A DNA stretch of 64,000 nucleotides from Periconia sp. R9002. Lineage: Eukaryota > Ascomycota > Dothideomycetes > Pleosporales > Periconiaceae. The notes below the pieces were generated by a model. It saw nothing but the letters and a program-made list of their open reading frames with translations. It made no database searches and had not been told where the DNA came from. Shown here piece after piece: positions 1 to 12,322 of the stretch (positions are counted from its first letter, which is position 1; each line of letters begins with the position of its first letter). A program made the position numbers and the translations under genes. The DNA lies in the NCBI GenBank assembly GCA_023627715.1, contig JAMAHW010000010.1, forward strand, positions 186,001 through 250,000. The letters are read 5' to 3'.

Positions 1-704
1 GAGAGAGAAGATGATGGGACAGATAGGCAAGAAAAAGAAGGAAGGAGAAGTTTGAATATTCTCAGACACGCGCAGTCAAGTGGCAGCGGCCATGGGAAAT
101 CTAAAGGGAAGCAACCGGAGAGTGCGTACCCATGAAGTCGGTTATAATAATAGTAGATGTCTTCTCGAGAAACAGCATAGCGTCTTGGTTCTATATATGT
201 TGTACTATAAACCTATTGACAACTCCCTGCTGTACACTTGAATGAGTGCGAGAGAAAGCTATGCGGCCTGCGTACTGTGATGTAGCACCACCAGTCTTCA
301 ATCAAAGTGTTTGGTTGAGGATAGTAGACAGGCTAGGATTGCAGGGTAAACTTAGGCATATTTTATGAGAAAAACCATGCTTTCGATTGCAGTGCCGACG
401 CATGAGGTGCTCTAGACCCACCATATACAGGTCTAGTACACGTAGGGCTGCAGGTAAGGCGAATAACAGAATATTACACTAATCCGAACATGGTTAGAGG
501 CCCGTGGTCATCCTACACTACCTTCACGTAGTTAACACCTGGGCAGTCAACCTCCAGCACGGTTTCCCCTCCCTGCAAACATATCAATACGAACGTAGAC
601 CTAGACTGCGACCTACAAAATATCCACCTGTTCTGCAGTGGGTATTCTCGGTCAGCGACTCTCCAGGCCCTGGTCATTGCCATATGCGGTTGGCGTAATA
701 TTCC
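1..704. other. Window edge and upstream region of the BTB gene; no gene recognised
   Basis: About 700 bases with only short open frames and no recognisable protein. The 64-codon frame at 504-698 lies directly upstream of the BTB start and reads like untranslated leader. It probably contains the promoter and leader of the downstream BTB gene; I see no TATA-like element that I would defend. Confidence 0.4.
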
Positions 705-1615
705 ATGGCGGATCCCACATTCTTTACGTGGGGCCCCAATGGAGGACCGTTAAAGAGGAAAAGAGTAGAGGCCGTGGAGTCCCTTAATGCAAGTGTCATT
801 GAGGACCGAAGGATCACCGAACGTGATGCGTTAAGGTGAGTATAGAATGCTCATGAGTCTGACCACAGCTCCAGCGGGTTCTCGGCGCCGTGACAGCTCA
901 CAATCATATACTTGTATGAGAAGAATGAAGGTCCGGCTACTAACCAGCCTCATTTCATAGACTGGACTGCGACCTGATCACTGTAACGGTTGGAGATGAG
1001 GAAGAAAAGCGATCGTTTAAAATTCACGAAGATGCCATATGCGATCGTTCGAGCTTCTTCCGCAACAGTATGAAGCCAGAATGGGCTAGCATGCGCCCGG
1101 ATCCACGCGTCATCGACCTCCCAGAGGACAGCCCGGATGCCTTCGCTTTGTACCGCACATGGCTATATTGTGGCAAGCTCGCTATCCTCCCAGCGGAAAA
1201 TGACAATAACAACAGCATGGCCGGCAGCTCCACCTTAGGCACACCGCCCGATCACTATCACACTTTGGCGTACGCCTATGTCCTCGGCGAGAGGCTGCTC
1301 GACGTACAGTTCAAGAACACCATCATGGATACGTACGTTCTTTTCGCGCGAGGGGGGTCGGGTCCTCGTTACTACCCATCCACCGAAGAAATACGCATTA
1401 TCTACGATGGGACCACAGAAGGCAGTCCAATCAGAAAGTTCTTGGTGGATATATGGTATTGCAGGGGGAAGTTGGAGTGGATCGAAAAGGACAGCGATTT
1501 ACCCCAGGAATTCTTAGCTGCGGTGGTGAAGGAGATGCTGCGAGTGAGGCCCACGACGGATAATTTAAGTCGGCCGTGGAAGTTGACGCATACACAATAT
1601 CACGAGAAAGAGTGA
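705..1615 (+). CDS. BTB/POZ domain protein
   Basis: Two exons, 705-835 and 961-1615, with a GTGAGT donor, a CTAAC branch-like site near 940 and a TAG acceptor; the join is in phase and gives 261 residues. The N-terminus is short and basic. From about residue 46 the reading LITVTVGDEEEKRSFKIHED followed by RSSFFRNSMKPEW is the typical opening of a fungal BTB/POZ fold: the beta strand pair, then the helix in which a protein is kept from view by its partner. The rest (DSPDAFALYRTWLYCGKL, then YVLGERLLDVQFKNTIMD) fits the remaining BTB helices. Such small fungal BTB proteins have no second domain, and their partners are mostly unknown; some may act as Cullin-3 adaptors, but that is inference. The start at 705 (CCATGG) is preferred because the larger downstream frame from 1070 lacks the first BTB strands. 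Confidence 0.85.
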
Positions 1616-3667
1616 TGAATTGCGCTGTTGAGGTCCGGATACGCTTTGATGAATAATTTTGTCGTATCAGACCTGGAATCTTGGTAGATTTGGCCATAAT
1701 AATATCATCCTTCTGATGGCCAGTTTTTTCTTTAGATCCCTCCACATGAGATTTACACCCTGTGCGGAATCAACTGCGCCACGAAAGAGCTAGTGTTCTT
1801 ACAGTCTTTTTCCCGCGATTATCTTTACCGAACCCTAGATGTTATTCAGCCTGACCAAGATGGAGATATCATGTAATAGTGATAGGGAGTGGGCGCGTAT
1901 CAAACTCCTTTGAGAGTTTGAACGAGTGGTAATCTACCGCAAAAACTAGCCTACCTGCTAGCCATACGTTGAGTCTACCGTTTGCTAAACTCACGCCTAA
2001 ATTCAGAAAGCCAATATAGTCTCAGCCGGTATATATATTTTAAGACCAGATGATTATGACAACCCCCGAATTGTCTGTGCGCACGAGCTGCATGAGCTTC
2101 TGGAACATCTTCACGACAACAGATGTCTCAGCCTTCGCTACTCATCGTGTCCAGAGTATTCGACAAACCAAAACCATCATGCACGTACGATTACACTCTC
2201 TTTCGACGATACTTGGGAACTAGTGAAGCGGAGGTCGTCCGTTTTCGCGTGCTAGGTTTATCATTTCCAGAGCCTCGGCTCATACAACGACCTGCATTCT
2301 ACAAAGGATTCACTGAAAATGTTGCAAGAAATATGGCCTAGACAAGCTAGAGAATATCGGAACATCCTTTATATGCACTGGTAAGTAATTTTTATCTGAG
2401 ATTCACTGTACAATGGTAGATGCGTCTTTGAGGAATCTTTAGTCAGAGTTGATGCCACCACTCAGCTTTCCATTGCTCCATGCGCAAATCCAGCACTTGC
2501 ATGTTCAAAAGTGGGTTTCCTACAACAGGCAAAGTACGTAAATGCCATACTGTCAATCAATGCGTAAACTCGAGTGCGCAGCCCTAAATGGCCGCCCAAG
2601 CCATGGTTCCCATGCAGGGGGATGCAAGTCGAGGAGAAAATGATGGAACACTTGCTGGTTTTTCTGAGACAAATGGAGATAGGCGCGAGGAAGGCGAACA
2701 ACTGATAATTAGGCTGCTGGATATTGTTTCCTGTTTCTTTTCTCGAATGGTGCTCGATTGGCTTCTAGTGGTTTGAGAAGAATATGGAGACTGTGTCCAA
2801 GGAAGGAACGTTGTGAAGGAAGTATTGATCGCTGGTCTTTGGCAGGCACGAAGGTGACTGACTACTACTTACTGTTATGCGACTAGGAAGTAACGCGTGT
2901 GTTAGTTTCCTCGTTTTTCTTCGATGCCCGTCGTAGTGTTGTTCCTCCGTCACTCTTGACATCACCTATTTTTCACAATAAGATGCAAAACCCACTCCAG
3001 CTTGCAAGCCATACAGAAATGCGTATTGACCTTTGCGACCTTGAGATGCCATATTTTGCATTGACAATGAATCTGTTCTCCCTCGGTTTGCTTCCTTATG
3101 CAAGTTTCGACAAGAAACAAGGCGATGATTTGGAATACCTAGAGCACGTTTAGGATCCGCAAGACGCACAGGCGGCCTCAGGCAGTCCAGTGAACATGCA
3201 GAACAAGTCGGGAAAACTGTGGCTCAACTCGAGGCTGACAAGGGATAGATTAGGAAGGCATGCTATGGAAAATTGCACAGAAGGATCGACTGAGACAGCA
3301 GCAGTCTTACAGTGAACATGGCCGACCCTGGCCATGGATTTATCCTTCTTGATTGCTCGCCCAACTCCAGGAGCCCCCTGTTCGCAAACCTCTTCTCGAA
3401 TGCTTCTTAGGCCAGAAGAAATTTACTCCATCGCGTTAATGTAATGCTACACCATGGATGGGGAGTATACCTTGGGATGTGCTGGGTTTCTTAATTCATG
3501 TCTGTCGCTCTCGGATGCCATATACAGCAGAGCGCTGCTTCATGTCGCTCTTATCACTACAATCTGCTATTTTTCTCTCTTTTCGTTCTCACATTTGTTC
3601 TTTCTTTTCTTCTCGGCGCTGGTAGCCCTGGACTCTGGATAGTTCTTTTTCTAGCCATTGAAGTGCA
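1616..3667. other. 2-kb stretch with no convincing gene
   Basis: Only short, overlapping frames on both strands, none longer than 84 codons except antisense shadow of the BTB gene. The frame at 2123-2341 (72 codons) has normal-looking amino-acid use but no recognised motif, no splice partner and no obvious family. The last few hundred bases must carry the promoter of the receptor gene that starts at 3668. Confidence 0.4.
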
Positions 3668-4935
3668 ATGTCCGATATTTTGGCGCTTCCGCAGGTTGAC
3701 TACAGCGCTGAATACCTGGCAGAGGATGTAGGTCCGTCCATGCTTGCTACTGTCGGCGCGATGATGGTTCTTTGCACTGCTTTTCTCCTCCTACGTTATG
3801 TCTCTCGACACCTTGCAGGAACACCATTGGGAACTGAGGATGTTCTTTTTCCATTCGCATGGCTCGCCATTATCGCATTGTGCGTCATCGACATTGGTGA
3901 GTGACTTTTCCATTTTCATATTTGTTTCTTCGCCGTTATTGCTCAAGGGAGGAGGGCATGGAAAACACTACGTACATATGCTAACAGCTCAAGTAATGGT
4001 GAAGAAAACCGGATTAGGTCGTCACCTCGCATACGTTATGGATACAGACCCAGGAAAACTGAACGAGCAGCTCAAAGGCGTCTTTTTCAACGAGTTCGTA
4101 CATCCATTTGCCGTGGCCATCCCAAAGATCTGTGTGGTGCTCCTCTACCTTCGCGTCTTCACTGATAAGCGCGAGCGCATGGCGGCCAAAGTGTTAATCG
4201 CCGTAGTGCTAGCCACGTGGGTGTCTTTTAACATTGCTTTGATGTTTCAGTGCCGACCGGTGGCGTTCAACTGGGATAAATCGATACCGGGCGGGACATG
4301 CTTCGACGTGGTAACGTTTGGTGAGAGTAGCAGCGTTCCTAATATCGTCACCGACGTTGGGATTCTGGTCTTACCGATCCGGACGGTAATGGCGCTCAAA
4401 ATCAGCGTCGGACGAAAGGCCGGCCTGATGTTTATCTTCATCACGGGAAGTATCGGGGTCGTGGCGTCTATTGCTCGCACCATCGTGTTCTTCACCACCG
4501 ACTTTGACTCGGATACCACGTGTAAGTGACTTGTAACCGGTGGAGGAGCACTCCGATTAACGCTTTGATGCAGATACTAGCGTAGTCCTCATGCGCTGGA
4601 CACTCTTGGAACCTTGTCTATATTTTCTTGCGGCCTGCTCGTTGTCCTTCAAGCCGCTGTTCCGTCTCACCGCTCGATATCTACATCTGCACGGCATCAT
4701 CACGACAGCCGATCATACCGTCGCGTCGCCAAAACGCGGTAGTGTTGATAGTTTCGAAAGACCTGCTACAAAGACTGAGAAGAGTGCACACGCTCCACAG
4801 ACGTCCACGGTAAATGCGACGGTATCGTCTACTGTTGTGAGGGATAGTCTCGAAGTAGCCGGTATGGCCAAAATTGCCGATGAGAAGGAAACGAGGGTCG
4901 GGGTGCAAGTGAAGACTGTAGAGAACATTGTATAA
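3668..4935 (+). CDS. PTH11-like integral membrane protein (fungal rhodopsin-fold GPCR family)
   Basis: Three exons, 3668-3896, 3952-4521 and 4574-4935, joined in phase give 386 residues. Exon 1 encodes an extracellular tip and two helices (MLATVGAMMVLCTAFLLL, then FPFAWLAIIALCVIDIG). Exon 2 starts with the family signature GGHGKH and carries the next helices, including VAIPKICVVLLYLRVF and ALMFQCRPVAFNWD, the latter being the conserved loop with its Cys. Exon 3 continues with SVVLMRWTLLEPCLYFLAAC, the conserved W-x-x-x-E-P region, and then a hydrophilic tail rich in Thr, Ser and Lys. This is the seven-helix fungal rhodopsin domain found in PTH11-type receptors; there is no N-terminal CFEM domain. 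Ligand and G-protein coupling are unknown. Intron 1 has two in-frame acceptors three bases apart (ends at 3951 or 3954), so one Gly is optional. Confidence 0.85.
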
Positions 4936-5550
4936 AAGATTCGACCGTTTCATGCCGCGTTTTCCATTTGGGCCAGTTGGCGTGTTGGTGATGGGATAGA
5001 CATGTAAGAGACTCACGTCAGTCAGATACAATCAGAATGTACACCCTATACGCTGTGGTTCAGTGGCACTGCTCTTTACCATAGTACAACATGCGAAATA
5101 TTGTAATGTTGCATACGTATGTGTCAACCATTCCAGCGAGCAACATATCACGTAGCTTTGACTCTTTAGAGCCTCATAATGTTTTGAACGTGTGTGGAAA
5201 GAAGAGTGTATGATTTTACAGGTTTCATTCGAGATCCGGAACTCCACAAGCTAATGGCTACTTGTCCTAAACCATCCCAAGAAAAACGACATATATGTGG
5301 GCAAGACAAAGACGGAACCCAAGTCGCAGCAAATGACGGCAACATTAAAAGAAAAAAAAACATACCCCCATGGCGTCCATTTATTCATGATGCTTTTTGC
5401 TGTATCGTCTGCCCTGATCTTGTTGGCATGGCAATATCAATCCACCTATTCTGTTCGGGACGTTTCATTTCCAGGCCACTCCGCAAAACCGCAATCGTGG
5501 GAATCAATGTAATGAACGCGAAAGAAAACAATCGGAATGGTACAGATAGT
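4936..5550. other. Convergent intergenic region between the receptor and PDI genes
   Basis: The two flanking genes converge here, so the stretch holds both 3' untranslated regions and terminators. I see no coding potential; frames on either strand are short and without family resemblance. Confidence 0.4.
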
Positions 5551-7266
5551 TTACAACTCGTCCTTGACGTGGTCTGCGGCGGACTTTGCTGACTCAGTGG
5601 CTTTTGATGCGGCAGACTTGACGCTGTCGGTTGCTTCGGTGGCCTTCTCGCTGGCCTCGGATGCCTTCTCAGATGCCTTCTCGGTGGCGGCCTCGGCCTG
5701 CTTGGGGAGCTCCTCGGCAGCTTCGTCAACCTTCTCTGCGAACGCGGCGGCGGCCTTGTGGGTGCCGTTCTCCTCAATGAACTTGGCAAGGTCCTCAACG
5801 GTACGGCCTCCAGAGTAGTCAATGGGTGCGGACTTCTTGCCAGCGGGGAAGAGTTTGATGGTGGGGAAACCCTGGATCTCATCGGGGACATCGTTGGCGG
5901 TAGCGTCAACCTTGGCGACAGTTACGAGCTTGGAAAGCGCAGGGCCAGAGTACAAGGCACCGAGCTCCTCGTACTTGGGAGCAAGCGCCTTGCAGTGACC
6001 GCACCAGGGAGCGTAGAACTCGAGGAGGACATCCTTGTCGTTGTTGATGACGAGCTCATCGTAGTTCTTAGCGACGACAACGGTGACGGGGCCGTCTTGA
6101 GATTCAGGGATGGGCTCGGACTTGATGGAAGGCTCGACCTTGCCAGCAACGAAGTCCTCGACGAAAGCGCCGATCTCCTTTGCGTCGACGGTCTTGGTCT
6201 GATCGAAGGGGAACTTCTGGTTCTTGTCCGTCTTCTGGATGGCGAAAGCGGGCCACTTGCCAACCTCAAGGTTAAGGTTAGCACCGTGTTGACCGAAAGA
6301 CTTCGCATCGATGGTAGCGAAGTTGATTTTGCCCTTGTACTTCTCGGCGACGGGCTTGAGCTCCTTGGAAAGGGTCTCACGCTCCTCAGCCTCCTCGGCG
6401 AAGATGTATGCCAGGGGAATGCCGGCGGCCATGTATCCGCTGTATGTCTCGGGGCCGACTTCACCGATCAGAGGAGTAGCGGCGACGCTAGCAAATGACT
6501 CGATGGCCTCCTTCTCAAACTTTCCGGTGTAAACGTCCTTGCCCTCGTCGAAAGACTTGTAAAGGACGAGACCAGGCTGCTTAACGCCATCCTTCTTGGC
6601 GATTTCAGCGTCGTTGATGGCACCGAAGAGGTAGTTGTCACGGAGGCCGTTGGCGATGGAGGTGAAGGTCTCGTTAGAGGCCTTGTCGTCGGCGGCGAAG
6701 TAAGCAACGATGACAACTTTGTCGGAGGTCTTGAACTCCTCGAGAGTGTCTTTGGTGAGGGTGGAAACGGCGGGGAGAGACTGCTTGGTCATGTACGAAA
6801 TGATGGCATCGGCTTTACGCTGGCCAGAGTACGGGGTGATGTTCTCAGGACCGCGGAAGACCTTGAGAGTGGGGTAACCCTCGACACCATATTTCTGGCA
6901 CAATTCCTGCTCCTCTGTGCAGTCCACCTTGGCGAGGGGGATCTTCTTCTCTTTAAGGGTGGTTGCGGCTTCCTCGTACTCGGGGGCAAGGGCTTTGCAG
7001 TGGCCACACCACGGCGCGAAGACTGGAAGGGCAATTGGGTTAGCTACCTATAGCTACCTATGGTATGGGTGTGGGGTCGCATGTGTGATATGGTGGCGGG
7101 GGTACTGGGCAAGGAGAGAGGGGGAGAGAGGCAATTACTTACACTCAATCAAGGAGAGATCATGCTCCTCAACAAAGCCCTGGAGAGTGTCCTTCTTGAG
7201 GTCGGTGACATCGGAAGCCAGACCAAGACCGGCAAGGACGGCGGTGAGAGCAATGCTGTAACGCAT
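5551..7266 (-). CDS. PDI1: Protein disulfide isomerase, ER
   Basis: Two exons on the minus strand, 7266-7143 and 7022-5551, total 531 residues. The first 18 or so residues (MRYSIALTAVLAGLGLAS) are a signal peptide. Domain order is a-b-b'-a': the first thioredoxin fold carries FFAPWCGHCK with active-site cysteines at about 47 and 50, the middle contains two redox-inactive folds, and the second active site APWCGHCK lies at about 382-385. A 75-residue acidic and Ala/Lys/Glu-rich tail with repeated AxEKASEA-type units follows, ending in KDEL for ER retrieval. PDI oxidises and isomerises disulfides in secretory proteins and is usually induced by the unfolded-protein response. A CCAAT box reads toward the gene at 7498-7502, but I see no complete ER-stress element. 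The single intron sits immediately before the first active site. Confidence 0.97.
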
Positions 7267-9715
7267 GTTGCAATTGTGATGGTGAGAAGGGGAAATGAAG
7301 GAAGACGAGAAGTGGCCAGGAAAAGCAAGAGGGATGGTGGGTAAGCCTCTGCAGATGGGGTGTAGGAGAGGAAAAGCGGTCGCGGCAGACCGAGGGTTTT
7401 AACTCGTAGTGTGGCGGCAAGCTGTTGCGGAAACTGTGTTCACTTTCGCGGGCTGAGCTCCCACACATCCGCCAAGACCGGGGTCACGGTGCGAGCCATT
7501 GGAGACGACGACTACGTGTATGGATCAGATACCTAATAAGACTACGCCGTCTCGTCTCATCCTTACTGTATCTGTGCAATAACTTATACTGTGCTCTACA
7601 TTAGGCGAGAAAGGTACCAACCAGGCCAGGCAAACCGATCGTTTCCCGTGGATGATGATAAATGCAATACTTCTTTTTTTGGCTTCTTGTCTGTCCTCTT
7701 ACTACCTATCCGGTTTCATATGTCCCGACCTCAGCAATGCTCTCCGACCAGCCACATGGATGGCTCTTCTGACAAACGCCTTGCAACGTGTGAAAGGCCG
7801 CCAGAAGACGTGGGCTGTGAGGTACAGTAACTGTAACTGTGTACAGTTCGAAGGCATCCCTGCAGCAGCCATCCAAGACAGGACTAGCGCCACACCCAAA
7901 CCTGCAGGGCCCTACTCGACTACCTATTCCATGCATCCACACCATTCACCCCCATTATTAATTAATTGATACAGCTTGCAAAGACATTCCCGTTCAAAGT
8001 GCAAAAGTCTAAGCTTTCCACCAGAGATTGCATCCATCACAAGGCCAGGTGGTCTTATGGCACATTTGCCTGTCCAAACCTTGTACCTGGTCAGGTTCCT
8101 TGCCCGCCTCAAGGCACATGTACATCCATTTGATATACCTACCTTGAGCCCATGTCCGAACGGATCATCACCAGCCACAACAGCCTTAGAGAATACACTC
8201 AAAGCTGGCTTGATCACTAATCAGCACAACTCAAAACGCACTACGCCCATATGGCTGACCACCTCTCAATCTTCTTCTATCAATTCCGAGAGACATATCT
8301 GTCCAAACCCTCGGTGAATTGCATTGATGGACTTACCGTCCATCGCACAGACGACTTTGATTTCATCGGTCCGGTAACCCTCTTGCCCCTGTCAAACCTA
8401 ATCACTGTTTAACTCTGAGTGAGGGTCCGACCATCAATCCGCCTTTCAACGACATCACAACATTACACGCTTCATCACCTAAGAGTTGTGACCTTGTTCA
8501 TTGAATAATCTACAGAGCAGCTGTTCCTTGTCCATGCGTACGCGTGACTTCTTCCGCTCCCCCATAGATTTTCAAATAGACCCTTAAGTTTTTTTTTCCT
8601 CGCATTTTTCCTATCAGCTTGTGCCCTCAACTATAGAATAATTGTTTTTCTGACGTTTTCTTCTACTAGGCGTTTTGCGACATGTTTTTTTTTCATGATC
8701 TCCTTGCCCAGTTGCCTAGTTGTAACAAAATTTTCCGAGGCAAACGACCAATCAAAATCACACGCACAACGCCCAGACTGATCAGGTTCTTCAAATATGG
8801 TAAATTCAAAGATGACCAACGTTTTCGTGAGCCGAAATAGTTGCGCTCATTCGTTGCGGTCTCCGATGGGAGGGAGAGGAGCCGCAGAGTGACGATCCAG
8901 TGGTGGGTGCCCAGAAGACCTTCCGTGATAAAACGGCGTATAAGTGGAGTTGGATAGAGGTGATTGACCGATGAAGCAAGGCAGGGTCCTTTGCTGCCAA
9001 GTATGGTTTTGTCTGTACACGGTTGGTGAATAGAATGCCCAACGTTGTGTGACGAGAAAATGAAGACATGACGGTCAGCCATGCTTACAAAGATTGGTGC
9101 AGAAAGCGTATCAAGCCCAGTATCAAGATACCGGGGCAAATGTCGGACCCTCTAGCGCAATGAAAATAATTTTTGAACCTAACCCGCCGCGGTCCAATGC
9201 TGTTCATGGAAAAAGAAGGATGTAGGTGGAATATCGGGTGCAAAGCAGCACCCTCAGGAAGGATTGTTGCCTCAACGCGTATCCGTGCCGACCTAGAATG
9301 ATACGAAAGAGAAAAAAAGCAAAAGCAAAATGACCCTAGATCCACCAGATGACCCAGGGTATATAATACAAGATGAATGGTCCGAGAGGACAGACTCCGG
9401 TAGCGCCGACTCGATTCGATTCGTTATAGCCGAAAGAACAATCAGATATGCCGTACCGTTCATCGATCAAAGCCACTCATGATATCATAATGAAAGACAG
9501 AACACGGTTTTCATCTGCCCGAGGCAAACAAACCCCGGAGGAACAAAGATAGAAAGCAAAAAAGACATGATGTGCGAACTTGCAAACGACTAGCGAATGC
9601 CACCTGGCCCGGGGTATCGAGAAATCAAGACATAGATGAAGTGAAGTGATGTACGTCGTCGAAATCTACCCCACGCAGCCACAAACCCCCCCCCATTTCG
9701 CCGTGCACCAGCCCA
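7267..9715. other. Gene-free region between PDI promoter and DHH1 3' end
   Basis: About 2.4 kb without a convincing gene. The right-hand part next to PDI is its promoter (CCAAT on the minus strand at 7498-7502). The left-hand neighbour is the 3' end of DHH1, whose mRNA may have a long trailer. Frames such as 8693-9139 (minus) depend on non-ATG starts and look like chance. Confidence 0.4.
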
Positions 9716-11448
9716 CTACGGGCCAGCGGGCTGGGGCCGAGCATTGCGCTGCGGGTTGTGGCCGTTATGGCCGTTCTGGCGATTTTGCTGGTTCAGGTTG
9801 GGACCTTGGTTGTGCTGACCCTGGGGTGGACCTCCTCGACGTTGGCCTTGGAATCCAGCACCACGCTGATTACGGTAGTTTCCTCGGCTGCTCTGAGATT
9901 GACCGGTCCTAGCAATGGCACCCTCCTGCTCCTGCTCTTGCGCAGCACCTAGAGTGTTGATTGGGCGGGGAATGTTCTCGGGGGTCTCATAGACATATAA
10001 TTTTTTCTCGATCACTTGTGGGATAGGCTGGATCTCAGTGCCTAGTTCCTGTTCGATACGGTACAAATTGAAACGGTCGTCCCAATTGATCAGGTTAATA
10101 GCCAAACCAAGATGTCCAAAACGACCGGATCGACCAATACGATGGAGATATGTCTCAGCATTCTTCGGAAAGTCAAAGTTGATGACGACATTGACAGCCT
10201 GTATATCGATACCACGAGTAAGCAAATCCGAACAGACGAGGTTGCGGCAAACGCCGTTGCGGAAATCATGGAAGACACGATTACGGTTGTGTTGAAGCAT
10301 GCGAGCATGCGAATAGAAGCACGAGTATCCAAGCTCCGTAATCTTCTTAGCAAGGAGTTCAACGCGGTTAGTAGAGTTACAGAAAATGATGGACTGGTTG
10401 ATTTGCAACTTGTTGAACAGAGTGTTCAAGCAATGCACCTTTTGCTTCTCTTCAACAAAAGCGTAGTATTGAGTGATACCTCGGAGGGTCAGTTCGTCCA
10501 TCAAGTTGATTTCGTATGGTGAGCTCATGTGTTTGTCCTGGAATTATACATTAGCATCTATCATGAGATTTTAGATTAAGGAGGATCAGTTATACCTTGA
10601 AGCTCTTGACCACAATAGGAAATGTAGCGCTGAAGAGCATGACTTGTCTGTCCTTAGGGTGAAAGCCTAGCAACTGTTCAACGACGGGAGTAAATTCAGG
10701 AGACAAAAGTTTGTCAGCCTCGTCCATGACAAATGTATGGCAAGCAGAGAGATCCGCCACGCCTTTGCCAGCCAAATCCAGAATCCTACCGGGAGTTCCC
10801 ACAATGATGTGCACTGCCTCTGACAGACGGATAATGTCGTCCTTCAAACCAGTGCCACCAGTGGAGACCATAACGTTAATGCCAAGGTGTTTTCCTAATG
10901 ATTTGCACACCTGCGATGTCTGGAGGGCCAATTCTCGGGTTGGGACAAGGATGAGCGCTTGTGTTTTTGGACTCTTTGGGTTTACGCGTTCCAGAGTGGG
11001 TATGACGAAGGCAGCCGTCTTTCCCGTGCCATTCTTTGCTCGTGCGAGGATATCTCGGCCAGTGAGGGCCACGGGGATCGTTTCTTCTTGGATGGGGGAG
11101 GGCTTCTCGAAGCCTGCCTCGAAGATACCCATCATCAATTCGCGCTTGATGAAGAAGTCTTCAAATTCAAGGCCTTTGGTAGCTGTAACATCCTGTAGTG
11201 GGGCATAAGTCAAGTGTCAAACTGCGTGTCCGAGTAGTGCGGTGCATACCTCTGTCTGTACCCGGGTATCCTTGGAGGGTATCTTGAGATTATCTTTCCA
11301 ATTGGGGTCGCCTTGGGGCGATGAGTCACTTTACAGGGCAAGAGTTAGCACGAGTACAAGAGGATGAGCGCAGCTAGGACGGTATAGCGGGGTTGGCAAC
11401 TGACCTGAGCTTGGTCGCTCCAAGCTGGTTGGCGAGCTGGTCGGCCAT
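9716..11448 (-). CDS. DHH1: DEAD-box RNA helicase Dhh1 (DDX6 family)
   Basis: Four exons on the minus strand, 11448-11405, 11328-11250, 11192-10596 and 10537-9716, give 513 residues. After a short N-terminus the conserved patch [20 protein letters not shown] appears, then the Q motif ([10 protein letters not shown]), Walker A AKNGTGKT (about 93-100), DEAD (198-201), SATFP, and in domain 2 the [10 protein letters not shown] motif. The C-terminal 90 residues are Gln/Asn/Gly/Arg-rich and disordered ([19 protein letters not shown]). Dhh1 promotes decapping, represses translation and builds P-bodies with Pat1, Edc3 and Not1. The low-complexity tail is the part expected to drive condensation; that is known for the family. 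Exon 1 encodes only 14 residues plus two bases. Identification is secure from near-continuous match to the family core. Confidence 0.97.
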
Positions 11449-12322
11449 TGTGTTTGACCACCTGTGGTGGATCGAGTTAGAATCGAACGGAAACCTCGAC
11501 AAAAAGAGGATAGAATGTTGGTAGGTGGTCGAAAGGGTGGTAGCAGCGCTGTGCTGGGAAGGTGGAGCGGAGGTGCAGGAGTCGTCGGTGGCACACCGGC
11601 TTGTGTGCTGAGTCTGGTGGTATGCGACGGCGCCGTGTCTGATGGACGGGCGGGTAGCGGCAGCGGCAGCTCGAGAGTGCGTGGAGGGTTTTCGCAGGGC
11701 GGCGACTTGAGCAATGGGTGGAGGGTGTTGTAGTGGAGTGGAGGTGTTTGTGTTGTGGGGTCCAAGCAATGTTCTTGCTTGGTCGATGGGCTAGCTGTGT
11801 TTTCGGCGATGGGGCGTGAGTGTGTGCGTGTGTGCAGTGTGGGCCGAGTCTACCTCCAGAGGACAAGTGGTGGGAGAGGGCAGGTAGAGTGTTGGAGAGT
11901 GCCTCGAGTTATTGGTGCGTAGTCGGCGTCGAAGAGGGTTGTGAGGGGAGGAAAGGCACAGTAAGTAGGAGTAAGGTGGTGGCAGTGTGGGTTGTGAAGG
12001 AAGCACAGTGGGTGAAGCTCTCTCTCTTTATGAGCGCACAACTTCAGGCGACGCTTCTGATTGGCTACACCGACGTCTCCTGTACTCCCCTCGACAACCA
12101 ACTTCAACCTTTTACCTGAGCAAACGTAACCAAAAACACCCTTCACATCTCCATTCTCCTGCCTTCTTCCAGCACACTGTCAGCCAATAGTCTCGGTATT
12201 AAACAACATCTGAACCGGCAAATCTCGAGTCATCACCACGTCCTCACGTGTGTGCGCCATCCGCCCACTGACTTGTCCTCGGATCTTAACCACCATATCC
12301 AGAAGTTGAGGCACATATCCAT
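11449..12322. other. Divergent promoter between DHH1 and the rhomboid gene
   Basis: Two genes are transcribed away from this 870-base stretch. The DHH1 side (11450-11990) is G-rich on the plus strand, so its leader is strongly pyrimidine-rich on the minus strand, with CACACACGC-type runs near 11820. Apparent long frames here result from that bias. No RNA gene or repeat array is evident. Confidence 0.5.

Noticed and set aside
1070..1615. BTB gene starting at the internal ATG 1070
   Set aside because: The upstream exon and intron give an in-phase extension with the first BTB strand and helix, so the start at 705 is better.
2123..2341. 72-codon frame on the plus strand
   Set aside because: No motif, family, splice partner or promoter; length is near background.
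5758..6498. 246-codon frame opposite PDI
   Set aside because: Antisense shadow of a highly biased coding sequence; no own motif.
8693..9139. 148-codon frame on the minus strand
   Set aside because: It needs a TTG start and overlaps other equally long frames; composition is not protein-like.
11331..11866. Long minus-strand frames in the DHH1 leader
   Set aside because: These are products of the strongly pyrimidine-rich leader, with low-complexity Pro/Thr/His text and no family resemblance.
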